Source of the DNA: Cryobacterium sp. MP_M3
GTDB taxonomy: Bacteria; Actinomycetota; Actinomycetes; Actinomycetales; Microbacteriaceae
NCBI RefSeq assembly: GCF_015752155.1
Contig: NZ_JADOVI010000022.1
Coordinates: 1 to 35,269 of the forward strand
Length of the DNA: 35,269 nt
Direction: 5' to 3'
Made by a program: the position numbers and the translations under genes. Positions 8,632-17,227 of this stretch are shown piece by piece. Each line of letters begins with the position of its first letter. The first letter of the stretch is position 1. The notes under the pieces are model-generated. The model was given only the letters and a program-made list of their open reading frames with translations. It did not search any database and was not told where the DNA came from.

Positions 8632-9713
8632 CACAGGCTCCGGCCGACCAGTTCGGCGGTGCGCGTCCGCGGCGCGATGACTTCCGGCGCCGCGGCCTCG
8701 GCGGTCACCCGTTCCGTGGTGCGGCCGTTCGTCTCGCGGGTCAGGCCGGGAGGATCGCCGCCACCGATCTGCACCGTCGGTAGCTCGGCGAGGATCTTCA
8801 CCGCGGTCGCGCGCACGCGTTCCCCGGTTGCCTGCACGACTTCGACGGCCGACCTGCCTTCGACCGAAGTCGCCCACGACGAGACGTAGGGGATGGTGTA
8901 GTTCGTGGTGTCGAGGCCGTGCGCCGCGCCAATCATCAGCGCGACGGACTCGGCCTCGACCTCACCGATGCCGCGGTGGCGGGCGGCATCCGGGTTATCA
9001 GGGCCGTGCAACATGACGTGCGCCAGCTCGTGTGCGAGGGTCTTCACCTGAGCAGCATCGTCCATGTCCAGCCGTACGGCCACGGTGCGTGCTGGGTAGT
9101 CGGTGAATCCATTTGCGCCGAGGATGAGACCGGCGTGCGCGACGCGCAGCACGGCGAAACCGCGGGCCTGAATGAGCTGCGCGAGGCCGTCCCACAGCCC
9201 GGCGGGAGCTTCGCCTTCGAGCAGTCTGGGACTGGGCTGCTCGGGGATCGGGTCGCCCGCGGTCTGCGTGACATCCCAGACGTACGCGGGACGGACGCCG
9301 ACCATCTTCGAGCGGACGACCTCACCGGGCCGCGGCTTCTCGTTTCGCTCCAGTCGTCGCCAGGATTGGGGATCGAACGGCGTCGCGGTGGCGAAGCGTG
9401 CCGTGACTGGGGCCTGGATCATGTAGCCCGCCTGGCCCTTGAGTACCGACCGGCCAAGCGAGAGCCACTGCTTGAATCCGGCGACGTAGCTCGGCATCGG
9501 CTCGGGCACTCGGCCGGCCTCGAAGGCGGCCATATGCTGCACCCAGATGAGCAGGGTGTTGTTGAACGATCGCGTGCGGAAGCGCGCAGCGAACTCGATC
9601 GCACGCGCCCAGTCGGTGCCCGAGACGAGCTGGTCGACCGCCTCCGTGAGCTGTTCGTGAAGCGCGTCTATCTTCGCCTCGCGCGCGGCGCGTGACTCCT
9701 CCCAACTCGTCAT
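8631..9713 (-). CDS. ardC: ArdC-like antirestriction / ssDNA-binding metalloprotease
   Basis: This 360-residue protein has an N-terminal ArdC-like ssDNA-binding domain (residues about 1-150; WARAIEFAARFRTRSFNNTLLI and WLSLGRSVLKGQAGYMI are typical) and a zinc metallopeptidase domain with HELAH (His228, Glu229, His232) and a downstream Glu (GEVEAES, about 251-256) as third ligand. Known ArdC proteins protect incoming single-stranded plasmid DNA from restriction. Here it is the first gene of the conjugation operon, suited to early expression in a recipient. The ATG at 9713 has a strong AGGAGG just upstream (9721-9726 on the complement). It sits on an element that itself carries a restriction system, so it could also shield the ICE from resident copies. 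Confidence 0.85.
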   Translation of the reverse strand: MTSWEESRAAREAKIDALHEQLTEAVDQLVSGTDWARAIEFAARFRTRSFNNTLLIWVQHMAAFEAGRVPEPMPSYVAGFKQWLSLGRSVLKGQAGYMIQAPVTARFATATPFDPQSWRRLERNEKPRPGEVVRSKMVGVRPAYVWDVTQTAGDPIPEQPSPRLLEGEAPAGLWDGLAQLIQARGFAVLRVAHAGLILGANGFTDYPARTVAVRLDMDDAAQVKTLAHELAHVMLHGPDNPDAARHRGIGEVEAESVALMIGAAHGLDTTNYTIPYVSSWATSVEGRSAVEVVQATGERVRATAVKILAELPTVQIGGGDPPGLTRETNGRTTERVTAEAAAPEVIAPRTRTAELVGRSL

Positions 9714-9730
9714 CTGTGCACCTCCTGTCG

Positions 9731-9765
9731 CCTGGTCGAGAGCCGATGGGCTCTTGTCGATCAGG
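9731..9765. promoter_or_regulatory. Long inverted repeat directly upstream of the ardC ribosome site
   Basis: The arms are CCTGGTCGAGAGCC (9731-9744) and GGCTC-TTG-TCGATCAGG (9749-9765), around a GATG loop. The inner 5 bp pair perfectly; past a 3-nt bulge the outer 9 bp pair with one G-T position. It lies a few bases upstream of the ardC Shine-Dalgarno on the minus strand. It may be an operator for a dimeric regulator, perhaps the neighbouring AraC protein or the ParB-like protein, or a 5'-UTR hairpin controlling the operon. Confidence 0.45.
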
Positions 9766-9871
9766 TGCGCCAGGGTTGCCGAGAGACGGTTCAGGGACGT
9801 AGGTCACGCCGTCAGGAGCGGACGCGCCTGACGCTGGATGTATTCGGGCATATCAGGTGGCGGGCGCGGCC

Positions 9872-10843
9872 TCAGGCGGTGTGCTCGATTGCGTCCCAAT
9901 CCCGGTCGGGTATGTCCACATCCCGAACGCCGGTCATGCTTCGATACTGATTGGGGGTGACGCCGATGCTGCGCCGGAACACCTCGATGGCATGGCTGCG
10001 ACTGCGCCATCCGACTTGGGACGCAGCTGCCGCGACGGTCATGTTGGTCTCGGCCAGTAGCCGTGCCATCTCCCGGGTGCGCATCAACGACAGGTAAGCC
10101 ATCGGCGTCCTGCCGAACGCGGTCGAGAACACGCGCGTGAGCTGGCGGCGCGACAGGTGCACCTCTTCTGCGAGGTCACCGATTGACCAGTGCCTCGCCG
10201 GGTCGGCGTGTAATGCGCGGCGCGCGGCGAGTGCTTCACCTCGCAGTGGGGCGAACTTGCGGTTGCGCGGCGCGGGTACCGCGAGCGTGCTCGTCGTGGG
10301 CGATGTGCTGGGAGGTGTCACGCCGAGGAGCGGTGCGGCGACGTGCAGCAACTCCGATACGAGCGACTGGGCGTGGTAGAAATCATCCGCCCCGAGTGTC
10401 AGGCTGGCGCTCAGGTCGTCAAAGAGCAGGCCGATGTGGTGCGCTGTCTCGGGTGTGGGGCGCACGCAGGTCAGTGGCGGCAGAAACTCGCGCCTCATCG
10501 TGTAGGCGCGCAGCGATTCGCGGTCGTGGCCGATGGTGGAGAGCTGCCAGACCCACAGCTCGAAGAGGTAGTCGGTATCGATGTAGAGCGTCGAGATCGT
10601 GACCGTCTGCTCGGGCGTCCCTCCGCAGAGCGTCGCGGTGCGCAGACACACGAGGTCGCCCTCGCTGGCGAACGTGTCGCTTTCCGTCGTGAGGATCGTC
10701 GATCCTTCGCGGATGAGCAGCAGCTTCACGCAGTCGAATGCGACAGGGGGTACCGCCCGTCGGAACTCTCTGGTCTCGACGGCGATCGGCCCGTAGCGGA
10801 CGCTGCCGCCGGAGCCGTTGCCCGTAAGCGACGCGTGCCCCAT
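9872..10843 (-). CDS. AraC-family transcriptional regulator
   Basis: This 323-residue protein has an N-terminal sensing domain (about 1-170) resembling the AraC-binding-domain-like fold, and a C-terminal pair of helix-turn-helices: WSIGDLAEEVHLSRRQLTRVF (second half of a typical first HTH, about 220-240) and MTVAAAASQVGWRSRSHAIEVFRRSIGVTPNQYR (second HTH and signature, from about 268). It lies 158 bp upstream of the ardC operon in the same direction and is divergent from the defence operon, so either may be its target. The ATG at 10843 is preceded by an AGGTGA ribosome site. Whether it belongs to the ICE backbone or came with the cargo is not clear from sequence. Confidence 0.85.
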   Translation of the reverse strand: MGHASLTGNGSGGSVRYGPIAVETREFRRAVPPVAFDCVKLLLIREGSTILTTESDTFASEGDLVCLRTATLCGGTPEQTVTISTLYIDTDYLFELWVWQLSTIGHDRESLRAYTMRREFLPPLTCVRPTPETAHHIGLLFDDLSASLTLGADDFYHAQSLVSELLHVAAPLLGVTPPSTSPTTSTLAVPAPRNRKFAPLRGEALAARRALHADPARHWSIGDLAEEVHLSRRQLTRVFSTAFGRTPMAYLSLMRTREMARLLAETNMTVAAAASQVGWRSRSHAIEVFRRSIGVTPNQYRSMTGVRDVDIPDRDWDAIEHTA

Positions 10844-10992
10844 ATCCCATTGTCACCTGTACTGGGGGGAGCGCAAGGGGTCTTCAGGCGGCGTCATGCG
10901 GCTAAACCCGGTCACACCCGGTCAGCATCCGCTCATTGGCCGATAAGGTGGGCGTATCCGTGTTCCGATGCGCGTTGAGTGGAGGTTCTTTG
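10844..10992 (+). promoter_or_regulatory. Divergent control region between araC-type gene and defence operon
   Basis: This 149-bp gap must hold the promoters for both directions. It contains a perfect-but-one tandem 10-bp repeat, ACCCGGTCAC at 10906-10915 and ACCCGGTCAG at 10916-10925, a possible operator. TAAGGT at 10945-10950 fits a weak actinobacterial -10 (TANNNT) for the plus-strand operon. GGAGG at 10981-10985 is the ribosome site of the HTH gene. I see no convincing -35. Confidence 0.35.
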
Positions 10993-11205
10993 ATGGCTGA
11001 GCCCTGGCTGTCGGCAGACCAGATTGCTGCCCACCTCGGTGTCACGAAAGACACGGTGTACGCCTGGATCGCCGAGAAGGGGATGCCTGCCCACAAGATC
11101 GGGCGTCTCTGGAAGTTCCAGGTCACCGAGGTCGACGAGTGGGTGCGCAGCGGCGGGACTTCGCTTGGCCCTGATGATTCGGGCTCAACGACGGGGCGTG
11201 ACTGA
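10993..11205 (+). CDS. Small excisionase/MerR-type HTH DNA-binding protein, first gene of defence operon
   Basis: This 70-residue protein is almost entirely one winged helix-turn-helix of the excisionase (HTH_17) family: WLSADQIAAHLGVTKDTVYAWI then KGMPAHKIGRLWKFQVTEVDEW. The ATG at 10993 has GGAGG (10981-10985) eight bases upstream; the earlier in-frame start at 10936 has none. Its TGA is followed with no gap by the GTG of the helicase gene. Proteins of this type often head type I and type III restriction operons, and here it likely acts as a repressor or activator timing the operon, not as a true excisionase, since no integrase is present. That role is inference. Confidence 0.8.
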   Translation: MAEPWLSADQIAAHLGVTKDTVYAWIAEKGMPAHKIGRLWKFQVTEVDEWVRSGGTSLGPDDSGSTTGRD

Positions 11206-14200
11206 GTGCGCATCATCGACAACGTCAACGAGCTGCTCGGCGACGACCTGAAGTCTGAGGTCAAGCCGGGCTCGAAGTTGCGCATTGCCGCGTCGACGTT
11301 CTCGATCTTCGCGTTCGAGGCTCTCAAGCGCGAGCTGGGGTCAATTAAGGAATTGGAGTTCATCTTCACCGCGCCGTCGTTCAACACAGTGAAGGCGACC
11401 GACACGGCGGTGCCAGAACAGCGGCGCTTCGAGGTGAGGCGTGACCCGCAGCGGGAGTCGACTTTGTATGGATCGGAATTCGAGATTCGGCTGCGGAACA
11501 AGCTGACCCAGCGCGCCATCGCGCGTGAGTGTGCCGAGTGGGTGCGCCAGAAGGTAACGTTCCGCTCGAATCGCACGGGCGCACCGATGCAGCAGTTCGC
11601 CGTCGTCGACGACAAAGCCGCCTATCTGCCTCTCCAGGGCTTCACCTCGGCCGATCTCGGTTACGAGCGAGGCAATGCCGTCTCCAACGTCGTTACCAAG
11701 CTCGACGACGCGCCGATGACGTCGACCTATCTCCAACTCTTCGACCAGATCTGGCACAACCCCGAGCAGCTAGACGACGTGACGCAGACGGTGTATGAAC
11801 ACATCGCGGGTGTCTACGCGGAGAACTCACCGCAGCGGGTCTACTTCCTGATCCTTTACAACCTCTTCTCCGAGTTCCTCGATGACATCAGCGAGGACGT
11901 GCTGCCGAATGACCTGACCGGCTACCAGGACACCGCGATCTGGAACGCGCTCTACAACTTCCAGAAGGATGCTGCGACAGGTGTCATCAACAAGTTGGAA
12001 ACCTACAACGGCTGCATTCTCGCTGATTCGGTTGGCCTCGGGAAGACATTCACGGCGCTCGCGGTGATCAAGTACTACGAGCTGCGTAACAAGAGCGTGC
12101 TCGTTCTCGCTCCAAAAAAGCTTGCAGAGAACTGGACGAACTACAACGCAAACCTGACAACAAACGTCTTCGCGAAGGACCGTTTCAACTACGACGTTCT
12201 CGCCCACACCGACCTCTCTCGCGAGTCTGGTGAGTCGCTCGGTATTCCACTCGATCGGGTGAACTGGGGCAACTATGACCTCGTCGTGATCGACGAGTCC
12301 CACAACTTCCGCAACGCGGACTTCACGGCGGAGAAGGAGTCCCGGTACCAGCGCCTCATGCGCAAGGTCATCCGCGAGGGTGTGAAGACGAAGGTGCTGA
12401 TGCTCTCGGCAACTCCGGTGAACAACCGTTTCAACGACCTTAGGAATCAGCTGGCCTTGGCTTACGAGGGCGATTCCGCGCAACTCGCTGCAAAGCTCAA
12501 TATCTCGACGACAGTCGAGGAGGTCTTCCGCCACGCGCAGCGCGCCTTCAACGAGTGGTCCGAGCTGCCATCAGAAGGACGCACTCCGGAAGCGATCCTA
12601 TCGCGGCTCGATTTCGACTTCTTCGAGCTGCTTGACTCGGTGACGATCGCGCGGTCCCGCAGGCACATCCAGGCGTTCTACGACACCGCTGACATTGGGG
12701 CGTTCCCCGAGCGGCTCCCGCCGCAATCCGTGCGTGCACCCCTGACCGATGTGCCGGGCGCGCCGACGTTCAACGAGATCTTCGACGGACTCCAGTCGCT
12801 CACGCTCGCAGTGTATGCGCCGCTCGCTTATGTATTCCCCAGCCGCTTGGAGAAGTATGAGTTGCTGTATGGCAACGTCGACGGCGGCCGCAACGTTGCT
12901 GGCGGCTCGGTGGCGAATCTGGGCGCGGCGAGCCGAGAGCGCGGCATCCAGAAGCTCATGACAGTGAACCTGCTCAAGCGGCTGGAGAGCAGCGTCGAGG
13001 CGTTCCGGCTCACCCTCAATCGACTGGAGATGACCGTCGCCGGGGCCCTCGACGCGATCGATAATCATGCCATGGCCGTCACCGACCTCGCTTCCAGCTT
13101 CTCCGACCTGGATGCCGATGACGACGACTTCGACCTGCCGGCGGGCGGCACGGTCGGCAAGAAGGTACAGATCGACCTCGCCGACATGGACATCGAGTCG
13201 TGGAACCGTGACCTCACCCACGATGGGCACGTCATCTCCCAGCTCCTGGAATCTATCAAGGCGATCACCCCGGATCATGACCTTAAGCTGCGCATTCTCA
13301 AAGGCTTGATTGAGGCGAAGTTCGCCGAGCCGATCAACCCCGGCAACCGCAAAGTGCTGATCTTTTCCGCTTTCGCCGACACCGCCTCGTACCTATACCG
13401 TGAACTCGGCCCTGCGTTGAAGCACCAGGGATATGAGACTGCGCTTGTCACCGGCCAAGGCAACCCGAGTACGACACTCGGCAAAGGCTACGGCTTCCAG
13501 CAGACCCTCACCCTGTTCTCGCCCCGATCGAAGCAGCGCCACCTCGCGATGCCGAAGGAGACCGGCGAGCTCGACGTGCTTATCGGCACCGACTGTATCT
13601 CGGAGGGTCAGAATCTCCAGGACTGCGACTACGTCGTCAACTACGACATCCACTGGAATCCGGTGCGGATCATCCAGCGTTTCGGTCGGATTGACCGGAT
13701 CGGGTCGACGAATGAGCGCATCCAACTCGTGAACTTTTGGCCTGACATCTCGCTTGACGAATACATCAATCTCAAGGAGCGCGTTGAGAATCGCATGGTC
13801 ATCGCCGACCTCGCCGCGACCGCCGACGACAACGTCCTCACCCAGGAGTCCAGCGACACCGCATTTCGCAAGGAGCAGCTCCGCAAGCTCCAGGAGGAAG
13901 TGATCGAGCTGGAGGACGTGCGCACCGGAGTCTCGATCACCGACCTCGGCCTGAACGACTTCCGCATGGACCTGCTCGGCTACGTCAAGGAGTATGGCGA
14001 TCTCGCCGGTACCCCGAAAGGACTTCACGCCGTCGTGCCGGCCCAGCGAGAGAAAGGCCTTAAGCCGGGTGCACTGTTCGCGCTCCGAAACATAAACGCC
14101 GACGACATGCTCCACCGAGGCAACCGGCTCCACCCGCATTACCTCGTCTACCTCGACGACGAGGGCAACGTCATCGCCGATCACACTGAGGTGAAGTACC

Positions 14201-14478
14201 TGCTCGATCTCATCCGCGCCGGATGCCGCAATCGCGATGAGCCCGCCTGGGAGGTCTGTCGTGTCTTCAACGTCGCCACCCGGGACGGTGCCGAAATGAG
14301 TAAGTACAGCGATCTGCTCACCGAGGCGATCCGTTCGATGATCGACGTCACGGAGGAACGCGACCTCGACAGCCTCTTCAGCCCCGGTCACACGACCGCG
14401 CTTGTGCAGACCATCTCCGGCCTCGACGACTTTGAACTCATCGCCTTTCTGGCCATCGTCGAGGAGTCGACCTCATGA
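11206..14478 (+). CDS. PLD/SNF2-type helicase of a restriction-type defence operon
   Basis: This is a 1090-residue SF2 helicase. The N-terminal region (about 1-200) looks like a phospholipase-D-type domain: a beta-alpha start at KLRIAASTFSIFAFEAL and a degenerate PLD stretch (about 128-152, ending GFTSADLG) in which the usual His-x-Lys pair is not intact. The helicase core has motif I SVGLGKT (275-281), motif II DESH (363-366), motif III LSATP (400-404) and motif VI QRFGRIDR (824-831), the last preceded by GTDCISEGQNLQ, as in SNF2-like translocases. An insert with an acidic loop (DADDDDFD) separates the two RecA lobes. It starts at GTG directly after the HTH stop and overlaps DUF4391 by ATGA. 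It probably translocates on dsDNA as part of the restriction or nuclease complex. Confidence 0.85.
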   Translation: MRIIDNVNELLGDDLKSEVKPGSKLRIAASTFSIFAFEALKRELGSIKELEFIFTAPSFNTVKATDTAVPEQRRFEVRRDPQRESTLYGSEFEIRLRNKLTQRAIARECAEWVRQKVTFRSNRTGAPMQQFAVVDDKAAYLPLQGFTSADLGYERGNAVSNVVTKLDDAPMTSTYLQLFDQIWHNPEQLDDVTQTVYEHIAGVYAENSPQRVYFLILYNLFSEFLDDISEDVLPNDLTGYQDTAIWNALYNFQKDAATGVINKLETYNGCILADSVGLGKTFTALAVIKYYELRNKSVLVLAPKKLAENWTNYNANLTTNVFAKDRFNYDVLAHTDLSRESGESLGIPLDRVNWGNYDLVVIDESHNFRNADFTAEKESRYQRLMRKVIREGVKTKVLMLSATPVNNRFNDLRNQLALAYEGDSAQLAAKLNISTTVEEVFRHAQRAFNEWSELPSEGRTPEAILSRLDFDFFELLDSVTIARSRRHIQAFYDTADIGAFPERLPPQSVRAPLTDVPGAPTFNEIFDGLQSLTLAVYAPLAYVFPSRLEKYELLYGNVDGGRNVAGGSVANLGAASRERGIQKLMTVNLLKRLESSVEAFRLTLNRLEMTVAGALDAIDNHAMAVTDLASSFSDLDADDDDFDLPAGGTVGKKVQIDLADMDIESWNRDLTHDGHVISQLLESIKAITPDHDLKLRILKGLIEAKFAEPINPGNRKVLIFSAFADTASYLYRELGPALKHQGYETALVTGQGNPSTTLGKGYGFQQTLTLFSPRSKQRHLAMPKETGELDVLIGTDCISEGQNLQDCDYVVNYDIHWNPVRIIQRFGRIDRIGSTNERIQLVNFWPDISLDEYINLKERVENRMVIADLAATADDNVLTQESSDTAFRKEQLRKLQEEVIELEDVRTGVSITDLGLNDFRMDLLGYVKEYGDLAGTPKGLHAVVPAQREKGLKPGALFALRNINADDMLHRGNRLHPHYLVYLDDEGNVIADHTEVKYLLDLIRAGCRNRDEPAWEVCRVFNVATRDGAEMSKYSDLLTEAIRSMIDVTEERDLDSLFSPGHTTALVQTISGLDDFELIAFLAIVEESTS

Positions 14479-15134
14479 CCGGCACCCTCTACCGCTGGCC
14501 CGCCTCCGCCGCATTCGGCCGGATGGTCCCGAAGACTAAGTTCTACGAGCACGGAAACGTCCGAACGGCGCTCAGGGAGAAGTTCGTTGGCGACATCCAA
14601 CGCATCACCTGGGCGTACAAGCTCGCCGACTCCACCGTCAGGCTAAAGGGCACGACCGGGGTGCCGGAGATTCAGGTGTTCACGGTAGAGAGCAAGGAGG
14701 AGGACGTCAGCGAAGACGTGCTCACGGCCATCGACAAGTCCGTGCACTTCCCAATCATCTTCGAGCTGGTTCGCGGCTCCGACGCCCGGCTTCGCATGGT
14801 CGCTGCTCACAAGACCCTAGGCAGCGCGACGCCGAAGCTGGGGTCATACTTCGCGACGGAATGGCTGCCAGCCGACGCACCGCGGGCACCGTTGCCCACC
14901 GCGCTCGACCTCCCGAACCTCTACGAAGCACTGCTCGCATCACTGCTGCCCGTGGCGACACGCCGTGGTGAGTCAGTGTCGCATGCCACAGACAGAATGG
15001 AACGGGCGCGCAGGCTCGAACGCGAGATCGCCACACTGGAGCGCAAGCTCCGCACAGAGCCCCAGCTCAATCGCAAGATCGAGCTGCGCCGGGAACTGCA
15101 AGACCGCCAGGCTTCGCTCGCGAGCCTGCTGTGA
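14475..15134 (+). CDS. DUF4391 domain protein
   Basis: This 219-residue protein matches, from memory, the DUF4391 family: an N-terminal LYRWPASAAFGRMVPKTKFYEHG stretch (PKTKFYEHG at about 18-27), a basic DNA-binding-like middle with IQRITWAYKLADSTVRL, and a C-terminal coiled coil (about 175-219) rich in Arg, Glu and Leu. DUF4391 genes are repeatedly found between PLD/SNF2-type helicase genes and type III mod/res genes, so it is likely an adaptor or specificity subunit, with the coiled coil a probable partner-binding segment. The activity is unknown. Its ATG overlaps the helicase TGA (ATGA), pointing to coupled translation at near-equal amounts. Confidence 0.75.
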   Translation: MTGTLYRWPASAAFGRMVPKTKFYEHGNVRTALREKFVGDIQRITWAYKLADSTVRLKGTTGVPEIQVFTVESKEEDVSEDVLTAIDKSVHFPIIFELVRGSDARLRMVAAHKTLGSATPKLGSYFATEWLPADAPRAPLPTALDLPNLYEALLASLLPVATRRGESVSHATDRMERARRLEREIATLERKLRTEPQLNRKIELRRELQDRQASLASLL

Positions 15135-15141
15135 GAGGTAG

Positions 15142-17223
15142 ATGATGGACAAGCTAGAGCTGCAATCGGCTGATGTGACCGCGAAGAACGTCGAGGCCAT
15201 CGCCGCGCTATTCCCGCAGGTGGTCACCGAGGGGCGCGACGACGAGGGTAACCTCGTGCATCGCGTCGACTTCGAGGCGCTGCGCCAGGAGATCAGCGAC
15301 TACGTTGTCGATGGCGCGAAGGAGGTCTACCAGATCGACTGGCCGGGCAAGCTCGCCGCTGAGTTTGCTTCGAACGCCCCCATCTCGAAGACCCTGCGGC
15401 CGAACCGTGCGGACTCGATCGCGTTCGACACCACGAAGAATCTGTTCATCGAGGGAGACAACCTCGAAGCGTTGAAGCTCCTCCAGGAGTCGTATCTCGG
15501 TAAGGTTCGACTCATTTACATCGACCCGCCCTACAATACGGGCGGCGACCTCGTCTATCGCGACGACTTCGCGACCTCGAAGCAGGAGTACCTCTGGCAG
15601 TCGGGTCAGGTTAACGAAGCGGGCGAACGCCTCGTGGCAAACACCGAGTCGAACGGTCGTTTCCACTCGGACTGGCTGAGCATGATCTACCCTCGGTTGC
15701 GACTAGCAAAGCGCTTCCTCGCTCAGGACGGCGTGATCCTCGTCAGCATCGACGATGCAGAACAGGCGTCCCTCCGGCGGCTCATGGACGAAGTGTTCGG
15801 CGAGCAGAATTTCATCGCGCAGCTCGTGTGGGAGAAAGGGCGGAAGAACGACGCAAAGTTCTTCTCCAACGGCCACGAGTACGTCATGGTCTACGCGAAG
15901 TCGAAGTCATACCTCCGCGAGCAGAAGACCACATGGCGCGAGGAGAAGCCCGGTGCCCGTGAAATTTGGGACGAGTATCTCCGGCTTCGCGAGATGCACG
16001 CCACCGACGCCGCCACAGAGAAGGATCTCTCCGCTTGGTTCGCCGCGCTCCCGCGGACGGACCCCTCGAAGAAGTGGGCGCGCTACAAGCGAGTCGATGC
16101 GAATGGGCCATGGCGTGACGACAACATCTCGTGGCCGGGCGGCGGCGGCCCTCGATATGACGTTATCCATCCCGTGACTGGGCAGCCGTGCAAGGTGCCG
16201 GAGCGCGGCTGGATCTGGCCTGACCCGGAGACGATGAAAGAGAAGATCCGACTCGGGATCGTCGTTTTCCGCGACGACCACACCGAGCCCCCATTCAGGA
16301 AGTCTCACCTCCGTCCGATCGCAGGTGAGGATGATGCCGAGGAAGTCCAGCAGAACAATGACGACGACGTCGAACTTGCGTTGCAAGTTCGAGGCACCTA
16401 CTTCTACAAGCAATCGCAAGTGTCGGTGAAGCACCTTCGGGGGCTGATGGGCGCGCAGGTGTTCAATAACCCGAAGGATCACACCGAACTCTCTCGCCTA
16501 TTCGAGTACGTGCTCGGCGGCAAGAGTGGGATCGTCATGGACTTCTTTGCCGGTTCGGGCACAACCGCGGAGGCGGTCTTCGACCTCTGCGCTCGAACCG
16601 GGCTAAATTGCCCGGTGATCCTCGTGCAGCTCCCCGAGCGACTGGAGGACAACCTCAAGACGGCGACCGGCTCGTCAAAGACGACGATCCAGAACGCGAT
16701 CAAGCTCCTGGAGAAGCTCGGCAAGCCGCTGACGATTGCCGAACTCACAAAGATCCGGATTGGGAAGGCAGGGGAACTCGTGGTCGCGAACCGCAAGCCG
16801 TCCGATTGGAACGGCGACGGCGGTTTCCGCGCCTTCACGATCGACACGAGCAATTTCGCCGATGTCGCGATGACGCCCGACACTGCCGACCAGGTCACCC
16901 TCGTCGACCTTGTCGAGAGCGTGAAGACCGATCGCTCGAACGACGACGTGCTCTTCGAAGTACTCATCGATTGGGGGGTGGACCTCTCATCGCCGATTTC
17001 CGTTGAGCCGATCGGTGGTCACGAAGTGCTATCGGTGGAAGACGATGCGCTGCTCGCGTGTTTCGATGACGACCTTGATGACGATCTAATCCGCAACCTG
17101 GCGAAGCGCAAGCCGCTGAAGGCCGTGTTCAAGGACACCGCGTTCGCCACCGACGCAGCCCGCATCAACGCAGGACAGATCTTCGAGCAGCTCTCGCCCG
17201 ACACGAACGTCAAGGTGCTCTGA
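15142..17223 (+). CDS. mod: Type III restriction-modification Mod subunit (DNA N6-adenine methyltransferase, beta class)
   Basis: This 693-residue protein carries motif IV DPPYNTG (about 128-134) before the AdoMet motif I DFFAGSGTT (about 467-475), the order of beta-class amino-methyltransferases. DPPY fits adenine-N6 methylation. A long target-recognition region lies between them (about 230-440), and an extended C-terminal domain follows, as in type III Mod. It would define the short asymmetric site for both modification and restriction. Two adjacent ATGs (15142 and 15145) follow a GAGAGG; the second has the better spacing, so the protein may begin MDKLELQS. It starts 7 bp after DUF4391 and ends 4 bp before res. 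All key motifs are intact. Confidence 0.9.
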   Translation: MMDKLELQSADVTAKNVEAIAALFPQVVTEGRDDEGNLVHRVDFEALRQEISDYVVDGAKEVYQIDWPGKLAAEFASNAPISKTLRPNRADSIAFDTTKNLFIEGDNLEALKLLQESYLGKVRLIYIDPPYNTGGDLVYRDDFATSKQEYLWQSGQVNEAGERLVANTESNGRFHSDWLSMIYPRLRLAKRFLAQDGVILVSIDDAEQASLRRLMDEVFGEQNFIAQLVWEKGRKNDAKFFSNGHEYVMVYAKSKSYLREQKTTWREEKPGAREIWDEYLRLREMHATDAATEKDLSAWFAALPRTDPSKKWARYKRVDANGPWRDDNISWPGGGGPRYDVIHPVTGQPCKVPERGWIWPDPETMKEKIRLGIVVFRDDHTEPPFRKSHLRPIAGEDDAEEVQQNNDDDVELALQVRGTYFYKQSQVSVKHLRGLMGAQVFNNPKDHTELSRLFEYVLGGKSGIVMDFFAGSGTTAEAVFDLCARTGLNCPVILVQLPERLEDNLKTATGSSKTTIQNAIKLLEKLGKPLTIAELTKIRIGKAGELVVANRKPSDWNGDGGFRAFTIDTSNFADVAMTPDTADQVTLVDLVESVKTDRSNDDVLFEVLIDWGVDLSSPISVEPIGGHEVLSVEDDALLACFDDDLDDDLIRNLAKRKPLKAVFKDTAFATDAARINAGQIFEQLSPDTNVKVL

Positions 17224-17227
17224 CCGG

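Noticed and set aside
9322..9807. 161-residue minus-strand frame overlapping the ardC-like gene
   Set aside because: Same strand as ardC in another frame, Arg/Gly-rich composition; the ardC frame has intact domain motifs and a strong ribosome site.
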